This document shows positions 16,808 through 24,715 of a stretch of DNA of 64,000 bases, piece by piece. Where the stretch lies: the NCBI RefSeq assembly GCF_900156825.1, contig NZ_FTOV01000003.1, positions 372,001-436,000 of the forward strand, given 5' to 3'. The number at the start of each line of letters is the position of its first letter. Position 1 is the stretch's first letter. The stretch comes from Chryseobacterium gambrini. Its GTDB lineage: Bacteria; Bacteroidota; Bacteroidia; Flavobacteriales; Weeksellaceae. The notes below the pieces were generated by a model. The model ran no database searches. It had not been told where the DNA came from and saw only the letters and a list, made by a program, of their open reading frames with translations. The position numbers and the translations under genes were made by a program.

Positions 16808-16815
16808 TAGTTTTG
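16808..16815 (+). promoter_or_regulatory. -7 element of the response-regulator gene
   Basis: TAGTTTTG matches TAnnTTTG, 18 bases upstream of ATG 16834. Confidence 0.55.
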
Positions 16816-16833
16816 TAACATATATACACAAAG

Positions 16834-17484
16834 ATGGTTACCGCAATAATAGACGATCATAAAATGATTGCAGAGGCAATAAAGAGCTGTCTGCTCTCTC
16901 AGAACGTTGCTTCCGAGATCTTTACGTTCAACAGCGCTCAGCTTTTTTTTGACGGAATTGATCCCGGAAACCTGCCCGGAATTATCATCACAGATTTATT
17001 AATGCCCGGAACAAATGGTGTCGAGCTACTCAAAGCTTACCAGGAATTTTTTAAAAGTAAAAATAAGAAAGAGTATAAACTTATTGTTTTATCCACCATT
17101 TCAGATCCTCAAACCGTTAAAATGGCAATGCGTTATGGCGCAGATGCGTATCTCTCAAAAGAGTCTACCATAGAAGAGCTTATAGAAGCTATTCATGAAT
17201 GTATGAGAGGAAATAAATACATCGGAACAAAACTGCGGACAAACATCATCAATAATTTTATTTCTGATGAGCAAATTGTCTATCATCTGTCTCCCAGAGA
17301 AAAAGATGTTTTACAGCTTATCTGTTCAGGAAATACAATTAAGGAAGCTGCTTATAAAATGAATCTGAGCGTGCATACCGTTAAAAGCTATTATAAAAAC
17401 ATTATGAAGAAATTTAATGTCAACAGAACCAGTGATCTGATTATTTTTGCCGTGAAAAATGGTTTTTATCAAATAAATTCATAA
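16834..17484 (+). CDS. NarL/LuxR-family response regulator
   Basis: The product is 216 residues. The receiver domain (1-125) has IIDDHKMI with the acidic pair, the phospho-acceptor Asp in IIITDLLMPG (about residue 53), the Thr/Ser switch in VLSTIS and the Lys in AYLSKES. The output domain is a LuxR helix-turn-helix: LSPREKDVLQLICSGNTIKE, then MNLSVHTVKSYYKNIMKKF. It is divergent from the histidine kinase, its presumed partner. Candidate binding sites occur at its own promoter and upstream of the YadA-like gene. Confidence 0.93.
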   Translation: MVTAIIDDHKMIAEAIKSCLLSQNVASEIFTFNSAQLFFDGIDPGNLPGIIITDLLMPGTNGVELLKAYQEFFKSKNKKEYKLIVLSTISDPQTVKMAMRYGADAYLSKESTIEELIEAIHECMRGNKYIGTKLRTNIINNFISDEQIVYHLSPREKDVLQLICSGNTIKEAAYKMNLSVHTVKSYYKNIMKKFNVNRTSDLIIFAVKNGFYQINS

Positions 17485-17575
17485 AACTTCTTTAAATAAA
17501 TTTCAGAATTCACCGCAAAAGTGGTAAAAAACCATCATGCCGCAGTAATTGGAATTTTAAAAATGCTCCAAGAAA

Positions 17576-17603
17576 AAAGATCATCCGAAAACGGATGATC
17601 TTT
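17576..17603. terminator. Bidirectional terminator
   Basis: A perfect 12-bp stem (17576-17587 with 17592-17603) with an AAAA loop separates the regulator gene from the converging secreted-protein gene. Confidence 0.85.
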
Positions 17604-17613
17604 AAGAGAAGTG

Positions 17614-19866
17614 TTATTCTATATTTTTTACGAGTACCCATCCATTGTAAGAGGTCTGAGTATTGTTTTTGTCATTTTCATTCCAGGTGATGGTATACCA
17701 ATAAGTTCCTGTCATTACTTTTTTACCGCCGGTTGTTCCGTCCCATTTGTAGTTTCGGATTTTGTCGGCTTCGTACATTTTATTTCCGTATCTGTCATAC
17801 ACCGTGAACACTAAATTCTTTTTATACGCCAGTGCGGAATAATCAATATAATCGTTTTTGTTGTCTCCATTCGGGGTAATAGCATTCAGCAGATTCGGCA
17901 CAGTAATCTGAACATGGATAGGCGTACAGTTGTAAGCATCTTTTACATACACGACCACTTCACCTCTTGCAAGACCTGTGAAGACATTAGAATCCTGCCA
18001 GTTTATCCCGTCTAAAGAGTATTGATACGGTGTTTTTCCACCTTTCACATTCACGGTAATCGTGTTGTTCTTAATATCAATCGTTGCAATTACGGGTTGT
18101 TGCGAAGGATTTACCCTTACAGTCTGCTGTGTTGTACATCTTCCTGATTTAAGCTGTACCCAGTAGATTCCCGGCGTTACATTCGCAATAGACTGAGTGG
18201 TTGCTCCTGTGCTCCATAAGTAACTGTCAAAGCCCGAACCGGCATCCAAAGTGGTTTTCGCATCGATACAGATGATTTTATCTTTTAATACGGAAGAATA
18301 AATTGGCGCTAAAACTTTTAATGTAATTTTTGCAAGTGTCCAGCAATTGGTCACATTCGTAATTCTTACATACACTACCGATGAGGTGCTTATATAAGCT
18401 GCGGGATTCAGGATCTCATTTGTTCCGGCTAATGCATCTGCCTGTGTCTTAAAATATCTTTTGGTAATGCCTGTTGCAGAAGTTACGTTTGCCTGTGTAA
18501 GGTTAAATAAACCTGTGGTCGGTGCATTATCAATAAAGCACGACTCTAAAGTAGCATCAGTAGTGGCAATCTGAGGATAAAATGCTAAAGTAATTGCAGC
18601 AGAACCCTGACAGCCAAGCGGAGTTATTACTTTTACATATACGGTTCCTGCTGCAGAAGTATAAGCGGTAGGATTCGTAATTTCATTTGTTCCTGCGTTC
18701 AGATCCGCCATGTTTTTGTAATACTTCTTGGTAGAACCTGTAGGTTCATTTACATTGGCAAGCGTAAGATTGTAGGTTGCCGTTCCTGTATTGTTGTTAT
18801 TACATTCCGTAAGCGTTGCCGGTGTTGCCGTGAACGGAGAAAGATTTAACTGAATTTTCCCGTCCGGATTATCACAAAGCAATCCGGAATTGTCTTTAAT
18901 TAAAACAGAAACCGAAGTATTCGCGCTGAACTGATAGTTGGTTGGATTCGTAATCGGAGTTCCGCCCACACTGTACGAGAACGTATAATTGGCAGGATTG
19001 GCTACAAACTGTCCCTGATAAGATGTTAAATTCACGGTTCCTTGTCCTGTTGTAGGATTCGGGCAGAAAGTATCAGTTACCAAGGTTTGGGTCAGTGCTA
19101 CTTTATCAATATAAACTTTTACATTTTTAATAGAATGTCTTGCGCTTGCGCCACCTGTAGAAGCGGAAAATCCGAAATAACCGGTTGTCATGGTCGCCGC
19201 AGCACCGGAAGGAGCAAATGACTGACTCACAATTGTATTACCGTCAATTTTAAGCGTGATGATCCAGCTTGCAGGAGCTGCAGGATTTACCTGTCCGTTT
19301 ACTTCAACGTGTTTGAAAGTTGCTCCTACAAAAGGTTGTGTAGGGTTAAGATCCGGAGAGTGGAATGTACTTCCGGGAGTGTTGTTGTATTCGATATTTG
19401 ATCCCGCTGTATTGTTGGTTCCATATAAAATATGAACCTTGCTCATCTGTCCTTCTGTTGTATTGTTAAAAATGTCAAATCCAACCATCAGACCGGTAGA
19501 GTTGGCCGGAATTCCTAATCCTCCACCTGCAGTATAAGAAGCCGGCGGATTCGCCAGATACCAGAAAGCAAGACCGTCTCCGCGTCCATAGGTTGTTGTT
19601 CCGTTTCCATCGATTCTGAAATCAAATTCCACTCTCCATTTATCGCAGTACTTAAGATTGATGGGAGAGTCTAATTTTATACCACCTACCTGACTGATCT
19701 GATCTGCGGTGAGCTGTATAAAATCTGTATTTACAGTAGCAGACGGAACAATATTCCAACCTGTAGTATTAACGGGATTTCCGATAAGCTGATAGGTTTG
19801 GGAGGAGATTTTTCCGAAACAGCAAACTAAGAAAAGGGATAAATAAAGGAGTAGTTTTTTATTCAT
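17614..19866 (-). CDS. Secreted L-type-lectin-like protein with type B sorting domain
   Basis: The product is 750 residues with a signal peptide (about 1-22). Residues about 25-250 look like an L-type (legume-like) lectin: KWRVEFDFRIDG, GDGLAFWYLAN, GGGLGIP and LMVGFDIFNN. The middle holds repeated segments with the pattern KYYKNMADLNAGTNEITNP, also found in the two paralogues downstream. The last 85 residues are a type IX secretion type B C-terminal domain: ITPNGDNKNDYIDYSAL, YDRYGNKMYE, KWDGTTGGKKVMTGTYWY, GWVLVKNIE. It is therefore predicted to be exported by the type IX system and attached or released at the surface. The ligand may be a glycan. It lies after rnhA with 161 bases between. 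Confidence 0.88.
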   Translation of the reverse strand: MNKKLLLYLSLFLVCCFGKISSQTYQLIGNPVNTTGWNIVPSATVNTDFIQLTADQISQVGGIKLDSPINLKYCDKWRVEFDFRIDGNGTTTYGRGDGLAFWYLANPPASYTAGGGLGIPANSTGLMVGFDIFNNTTEGQMSKVHILYGTNNTAGSNIEYNNTPGSTFHSPDLNPTQPFVGATFKHVEVNGQVNPAAPASWIITLKIDGNTIVSQSFAPSGAAATMTTGYFGFSASTGGASARHSIKNVKVYIDKVALTQTLVTDTFCPNPTTGQGTVNLTSYQGQFVANPANYTFSYSVGGTPITNPTNYQFSANTSVSVLIKDNSGLLCDNPDGKIQLNLSPFTATPATLTECNNNNTGTATYNLTLANVNEPTGSTKKYYKNMADLNAGTNEITNPTAYTSAAGTVYVKVITPLGCQGSAAITLAFYPQIATTDATLESCFIDNAPTTGLFNLTQANVTSATGITKRYFKTQADALAGTNEILNPAAYISTSSVVYVRITNVTNCWTLAKITLKVLAPIYSSVLKDKIICIDAKTTLDAGSGFDSYLWSTGATTQSIANVTPGIYWVQLKSGRCTTQQTVRVNPSQQPVIATIDIKNNTITVNVKGGKTPYQYSLDGINWQDSNVFTGLARGEVVVYVKDAYNCTPIHVQITVPNLLNAITPNGDNKNDYIDYSALAYKKNLVFTVYDRYGNKMYEADKIRNYKWDGTTGGKKVMTGTYWYTITWNENDKNNTQTSYNGWVLVKNIE

Positions 19867-20027
19867 TTATTAACATGCTTAAAATTAGACGTGTAAATAT
19901 ATTAAATCCTAATTAAATAATATGTATTTAATATTAAATTTACCTTATTTAGTGTTTATTTTGTAATAAATGATAAGAAAAAGAAAGAAATGCTGAAAAA
20001 TTTTCTCAGCAATCTCATAATTGCTGT

Positions 20028-20504
20028 TTAAAATAATGTATTGTTTTCGAGATTTTCGAAGTAAGAATCAACTTCTAAATTTGCAGATGCAGCAGCGGTT
20101 ACGGCAAGTTTGTCGCACAATTCGTTTTCAAAGTGTCCTGCATGACCTTTAATCCAGTGCATTTTGGGCTTGTGCACATTATAAAGTGCTGCAAATTTCT
20201 GCCATAGATCAGGATTTTTTACATTTTTCCACCCTCTTTTGATCCATCCGGCTAACCAGTTTTGGTTAATGGCATCCGCAACATATTTACTGTCTGTATA
20301 AATATGAATTTCGTTATCGGGAGATTTCAGTTTTTCCAGAGCAGTAACCACGGCAAGAAGTTCCATCCTGTTGTTGGTGGTTTTCCGGAAGCCTTTTGAA
20401 AATGTTTTCTGGTAATTTTTTTCAGGAACGCGCATGAGAATTCCATATCCGCCTTTTCCGGGATTTCCGCTGCACGCTCCGTCGGTGTATATTTCAATTT
20501 TCAT
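20028..20504 (-). CDS. rnhA: Ribonuclease HI
   Basis: The product is 158 residues. It degrades the RNA strand of RNA-DNA hybrids (Okazaki primers, R-loops). Type 1 features are all present: YTDGACSGNPGKGGYG (first catalytic Asp), NNRMELLAV (Glu), IYTDSKYV (Asp), the basic protrusion WIKRGWKN, KGHAGH and the last Asp in NELCDKLA. It lies 20 bases after dnaB on the same strand and is surely co-transcribed, a sensible pairing in lagging-strand maintenance. The C-terminus continues for about 20 residues past the fold. Confidence 0.97.
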   Translation of the reverse strand: MKIEIYTDGACSGNPGKGGYGILMRVPEKNYQKTFSKGFRKTTNNRMELLAVVTALEKLKSPDNEIHIYTDSKYVADAINQNWLAGWIKRGWKNVKNPDLWQKFAALYNVHKPKMHWIKGHAGHFENELCDKLAVTAAASANLEVDSYFENLENNTLF

Positions 20505-20524
20505 TTTTAAATCTTGCCCTGAAT

Positions 20525-22120
20525 TTAAAAAGGAAAATCGTCATCATCATCAAAATCATTCATTGAAGATCCTGAAAGTTTTGAACTGTCGGGAAGATCA
20601 AAAGCTGCGCCCGGCTGAATGGTTGTTTTAATTTTATCAAAACCGCTCGGTTCCTGTTTTCCAAAGTTTGAAGGATATCCTCCTCCGCTCATTCCTCCGT
20701 CAAAAGCAGCCTCAATATCTCCAAATTTTGCAAAATGTTTTAAGAAAGATAAACGCACATCGGCAGTTGCACCATTTCTGTGCTTTGCAATAATCAGCTC
20801 CGCCTGATTTTCTGTTGAGGTTTCCTGTCCTTCTTCATCGTTATCCCAAACCGTAATTTTATAATACTCCGGTCTGAAAATAAAAGATACAATATCCGCA
20901 TCCTGTTCAATTGCTCCGGATTCCCTTAGATCGGAAAGTTGAGGTCTTTTTCCCGGACGTGTTTCTACACTTCGCGAAAGCTGCGAAAGTGCAATTACCG
21001 GAACATTCAGTTCTTTGGCAATGGCTTTTAAAGATCGTGAAATCATGGAAATTTCCTGTTCACGGTTTCCACCTCCTTTTCCGCCGCTTCCGGCTGTCAT
21101 CAGCTGAAGGTAATCGACCATGATGAGCCTTACACCATGCTGCATGACAAGTCTTCGGCATTTTGCACGGAAATCGAAAATGGAAAGTGATGGTGTTTCG
21201 TCAATGTATAATGGTGCGTTTTCCAGTTCAGAAACATTAGAGAACAGTCTTTCCCACTCTTCATCGTCCAGTGTTCCTTTTCGGAGTTTTTCTGATGAAA
21301 TTCTTGTTTCGGAAGCAATCATCCTTGTGATAAGCTGTACCGATGCCATCTCAAGCGAGAACAGAGCCATAGGAATTTTATGTCCCACTGCAATATTTCT
21401 TGCCATCGAAAGAAGAAATGCTGTTTTCCCCATCGCAGGACGTGCTGCAATAATAATAAGGTCGGAGTTTTGCCATCCTCCGGTTTCTTTATCCACATCG
21501 CGGAATCCGGAAGGAACTCCGGAAAGTCCTTCTTTGTCTTTTAAAGATTTAATGGTATCGATTGCCTGTTTTACCAGTGAATTGGCGGTATCGAATCCTT
21601 TTTTAATGGTTCCGTTTGTGATCTCGAAAAAAGACTGTTCAGCTTTATCCAGAAGTTCAAAAACGTCTGTAGATTCTTTATAGGAAGCGTCAATTACGTT
21701 TGCCGAAACATTAATTAAGCTTCGAAGAATATATTTTTCAAGAATAACGCGGACGTGGTATTCTATATGGGCAGAAGAGCTTACTCCCATCGTAAGATCG
21801 ATGATGTAGCTGTCTCCGCCGGCTGAACTTAATTTTCCTTCTTTTTTAAGCTCCTGAATAATCGTCATTAAATCGACAGGCTGGTTGCCTTCGTATAATT
21901 TTAAAATGGTAGAAAATATGACCTGATGTCTCGGATCGTAGAAAACTTCAGGGGTAAGCAAATCGATGGAATGATCGAGCCCTTTTTTATCAATTAAAAA
22001 AGTACCAATCACCAATCGTTCAAAATCTAATGCATTGGGAGGCATTTTCCCGTCTGCAATGGAGAGTTCTTTTGCAAAATTTCCGTTCGTCAAAGAAGAT
22101 AATGTTTCTTTCTGCGCCAT
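20525..22120 (-). CDS. dnaB: Replicative DNA helicase
   Basis: The product is 531 residues, the hexameric helicase of the fork. The N-terminal domain starts near residue 24 (PPNALDFERLVIGTFLID); the RecA-like motor has Walker A ARPAMGKTAF, Walker B IMVDYLQLM and the LSQLSRSVETRPGKRPQLSD segment. No intein is present. The C-terminal 60 residues are Gly/Ser-rich and end in SSMNDFDDDDDFPF, strikingly like the acidic tip of SSB. rnhA follows in the operon. The -7 element lies seven bases upstream of the ATG, and a perfect DnaA-box sequence lies about 60 bases upstream. Confidence 0.97.
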   Translation of the reverse strand: MAQKETLSSLTNGNFAKELSIADGKMPPNALDFERLVIGTFLIDKKGLDHSIDLLTPEVFYDPRHQVIFSTILKLYEGNQPVDLMTIIQELKKEGKLSSAGGDSYIIDLTMGVSSSAHIEYHVRVILEKYILRSLINVSANVIDASYKESTDVFELLDKAEQSFFEITNGTIKKGFDTANSLVKQAIDTIKSLKDKEGLSGVPSGFRDVDKETGGWQNSDLIIIAARPAMGKTAFLLSMARNIAVGHKIPMALFSLEMASVQLITRMIASETRISSEKLRKGTLDDEEWERLFSNVSELENAPLYIDETPSLSIFDFRAKCRRLVMQHGVRLIMVDYLQLMTAGSGGKGGGNREQEISMISRSLKAIAKELNVPVIALSQLSRSVETRPGKRPQLSDLRESGAIEQDADIVSFIFRPEYYKITVWDNDEEGQETSTENQAELIIAKHRNGATADVRLSFLKHFAKFGDIEAAFDGGMSGGGYPSNFGKQEPSGFDKIKTTIQPGAAFDLPDSSKLSGSSMNDFDDDDDFPF

Positions 22121-22127
22121 AATAGTG

Positions 22128-22135
22128 CAAAGATA
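22128..22135 (-). promoter_or_regulatory. -7 element of dnaB
   Basis: TATCTTTG on the minus strand, with seven bases to ATG 22120, so the leader is only a few bases long. Confidence 0.6.
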
Positions 22136-22178
22136 GTTTTTTTGAAAAGCAAATGAAACGGAGTAACTAACAAAAAAT

Positions 22179-22187
22179 TGTGGATAA
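22179..22187 (-). promoter_or_regulatory. DnaA-box-like site upstream of dnaB
   Basis: The minus strand reads TTATCCACA, the consensus DnaA box. A weaker site, TTATTCAGA, lies about 12 bases to the right in the opposite orientation. The pair is 44-51 bases upstream of the -7 element. DnaA control of dnaB is possible, but a single perfect box can be chance. Confidence 0.4.
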
Positions 22188-22229
22188 CTTTTGAAACCGT
22201 TATTCAGAAAGGCTTTGCAAAGAGAATAA

Positions 22230-22258
22230 AAAAATCACCCCAAAAATGAGGTGATTTA
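22230..22258 (-). terminator. Terminator of the second type B sorting protein
   Basis: An 8-bp stem (22232-22239 with 22250-22257) is followed by a T run on the minus strand. Confidence 0.7.
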
Positions 22259-22283
22259 ATGTTTTGAAAATCAGATTAAATGA

Positions 22284-24629
22284 TTACTGGATGTTTTTTA
22301 CCAATACCCAACCGCTGTATTTCGTTTGTGTATTATCCTTATCATTTTCTGTCCACGTTATCGTGTACCAATAAGTTCCTGTAACGATTTTCTTACCACC
22401 GGAAGTTCCGTCCCATGTGTAATTTCTGATTTTGTCTGCTTTGTAAATCATATTTCCGTATCGGTCGAAAACCGTGAAAACCAAATCTTTTTTATATGCT
22501 AAAGCAGAATAATCGATATAATCGTTTTTGTTATCTCCGTTTGGCGTAATGGCATTCAGAAGATTCGGAACGGTTACCTGAACACTGATCGGGCTACAGT
22601 TATAGGCATCTTTTACGTACGCTTTATTTTCACCTCTCGGAAGACCTGTGAAAACATTGGAATCCTGCCAGTTTACTCCGTCGATAGAATATTTATAAGG
22701 CGCTTTTCCTCCTGTTGCATTAATTGTAAATGAATCATTGTTGATGTCTATACTTGTAATTACAGGCTGTACTGAAGCGGTAACCTTCACCTGCTGTAAT
22801 GTCCAGCATTTTCCTGTTTTCAGTTTTACCGTGTAGATTCCTGCAGAAACATTTGTGATAGACTGAGTCGTTGCTCCCGTGCTCCATTCATAGGCATCAA
22901 AACCAGGTCCTGCGTCCAACGTTGTTTTATCTTCAATACAGATGATCTTATCTTTAAGAACGGATGATTGTACCGGAGGTAAAACTTTCAGGTTGATTTT
23001 TGCAATGGCATAACAGTTTTCTATGCTGATTACTTTTACATAAACTACGGCTGTTGTTGAAATATATGTTGTAGGATTTAAAATTTCATTAATTCCTGCA
23101 ATAGCATCGGTCTGCGTTTTGTAATATCTCTTGGTGTGTCCTGTCTGTGTTGTTACACTTGGTACAGTTAAATTAAATGAAGCAGTCGTTACATTAGATT
23201 CAATGTAGCATTCTTCAATAGAAGCATCATTTACCGTTACTACCGGATTAAATTGTAAAGTAATCTGGTTGTAACCTGTACATCCCTGAGGATTTCTCAC
23301 TCTTACATATACTGTTTTCGGAGCTGCAGAAGTGTAGGCTGCAGGATTGGTAATTTCATTGGTTCCTGCATTAAGATCTGCTAAAGTAGGGTAGTATTTT
23401 TTTGTAACGTTTGTAGATGTAGGATAAACATCAGGAGCCGTTAGATCAAAAACACCAGTTCCTGCATTGTTGTTGTTACAAGCTTTTACAGTAGCCGGAA
23501 CTACAGCAAGTGCAGGTAAAAACTGCAAAGTGATTTCTGCATTTGCAGTACATCCTTCATTGGTGGTAATCTTTACAAAAACTGTTTTTGGAGCCTGAGA
23601 CGCATAAGCAGACGGTGTTGTAATTTCGTTGGTTCCTGCCGTAAGATCTGCCATAGTCGGATAGTATTTTTTCACAACATTGGTCGGTCCGTATACGTTT
23701 GCGGAATTTAAATCGAAATAACCGATTCCTGTATTATCATAATTACAAGAAGTAATCGTAGCATTATTTACAACAATATTACCTGATCTGAATTTGAATT
23801 TTCCAACCTGAAAACATCCGTTTATCGGGTTGGTCGGGTTATTCGGATCTACATATTTAAGTCTGTAATAATAGATTGTGGTAGCATTTACCATGATCGG
23901 CGTTGTAATAGGCGCCGTTCCTGTAATCGCATCATTACTTGTTAAATGATAAGTTACCGTGAAGTTTGGATTACCATTGATAATTCCTGTAGACAATGTG
24001 CTGAAATCAAACATGGTTGGTAAAGCACATTTTAAAATTTCGTTCGGATCTGCAGGGTTTGCAGCAGGTGTTCCCGGAGTAATGAACGGATTTGGCGTTA
24101 AAGCAGGATTGTTGAATGCAGAAGTTAAAGATGCGGTTCCTCCCCACGTTAAAGAAAATCCATACGGATTACTCGGAATATAATTATCAATAAGAAGATA
24201 ATAAGTTTCTCCCGCAATTACGTTCAGCGGAGTTTCCCACTGGCTTCCCGTGATTGTTGAGCTTAATCCTGTAGGACCGCTGGTTCCGGAAAAGTTACAT
24301 TTAATCGCGTTTCCAAAATCCCATGTCGCACAATTGATGTTGGGTCCGTAAACCGCAAAATCATAATCATAATGCGTTACACCCGGAACTGTATTTGGGG
24401 TGATGGTGAATTCTATAGTACCTGTTGTGGCAGCGGTAAAAACATACCATACAGAATAATGCTCATCGGCAAGACAGCTTCCTGAAGTGGCTTCCTGAAC
24501 GGTTCCTGAACTGCTCGGATTATAAGAAATGTCTGAATTTCCACAAACAGGAATTGCCGAAATACAATCTGATTGCGAGAAAACCATTTGCGACAGGAAT
24601 AAAATAGTCAGCAGTAATAATTTCTTCAT
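22284..24629 (-). CDS. Secreted protein with type B sorting domain
   Basis: The product is 781 residues with a signal peptide (ends VFSQ, about residue 18). The mature start, SDCISAIPVCGNSDISY, and the next 150 residues (HYSVWYVFTAATTGTIEF, YDYDFAVYGPN, GETYYLLIDNY, GFSLTWGG) form a beta-sandwich shared with the paralogue at 24716. Several segments of the KKYYPTMADLTAGTNEITTP type follow. The last 85 residues are a type IX type B sorting domain, nearly identical to that of the gene at 17614. It should be displayed on or released from the cell surface. The role may be adhesion or polymer binding; no catalytic motif is visible. It has its own terminator. Confidence 0.88.
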   Translation of the reverse strand: MKKLLLLTILFLSQMVFSQSDCISAIPVCGNSDISYNPSSSGTVQEATSGSCLADEHYSVWYVFTAATTGTIEFTITPNTVPGVTHYDYDFAVYGPNINCATWDFGNAIKCNFSGTSGPTGLSSTITGSQWETPLNVIAGETYYLLIDNYIPSNPYGFSLTWGGTASLTSAFNNPALTPNPFITPGTPAANPADPNEILKCALPTMFDFSTLSTGIINGNPNFTVTYHLTSNDAITGTAPITTPIMVNATTIYYYRLKYVDPNNPTNPINGCFQVGKFKFRSGNIVVNNATITSCNYDNTGIGYFDLNSANVYGPTNVVKKYYPTMADLTAGTNEITTPSAYASQAPKTVFVKITTNEGCTANAEITLQFLPALAVVPATVKACNNNNAGTGVFDLTAPDVYPTSTNVTKKYYPTLADLNAGTNEITNPAAYTSAAPKTVYVRVRNPQGCTGYNQITLQFNPVVTVNDASIEECYIESNVTTASFNLTVPSVTTQTGHTKRYYKTQTDAIAGINEILNPTTYISTTAVVYVKVISIENCYAIAKINLKVLPPVQSSVLKDKIICIEDKTTLDAGPGFDAYEWSTGATTQSITNVSAGIYTVKLKTGKCWTLQQVKVTASVQPVITSIDINNDSFTINATGGKAPYKYSIDGVNWQDSNVFTGLPRGENKAYVKDAYNCSPISVQVTVPNLLNAITPNGDNKNDYIDYSALAYKKDLVFTVFDRYGNMIYKADKIRNYTWDGTSGGKKIVTGTYWYTITWTENDKDNTQTKYSGWVLVKNIQ

Positions 24630-24667
24630 TAGAAAGATTTTAAAAATATATTAGACTTTATGATGTG

Positions 24668-24699
24668 AAAAAAACCGCTTTTCCCAAGCGGTTTTTTTT
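24668..24699. terminator. Terminator between two type B sorting proteins
   Basis: A perfect 12-bp stem (24669-24680 with 24686-24697) with a 5-base loop and T run serves the minus-strand gene at 24716. Confidence 0.85.
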
Positions 24700-24715
24700 A
24701 TTTAATTTCTGGTGT

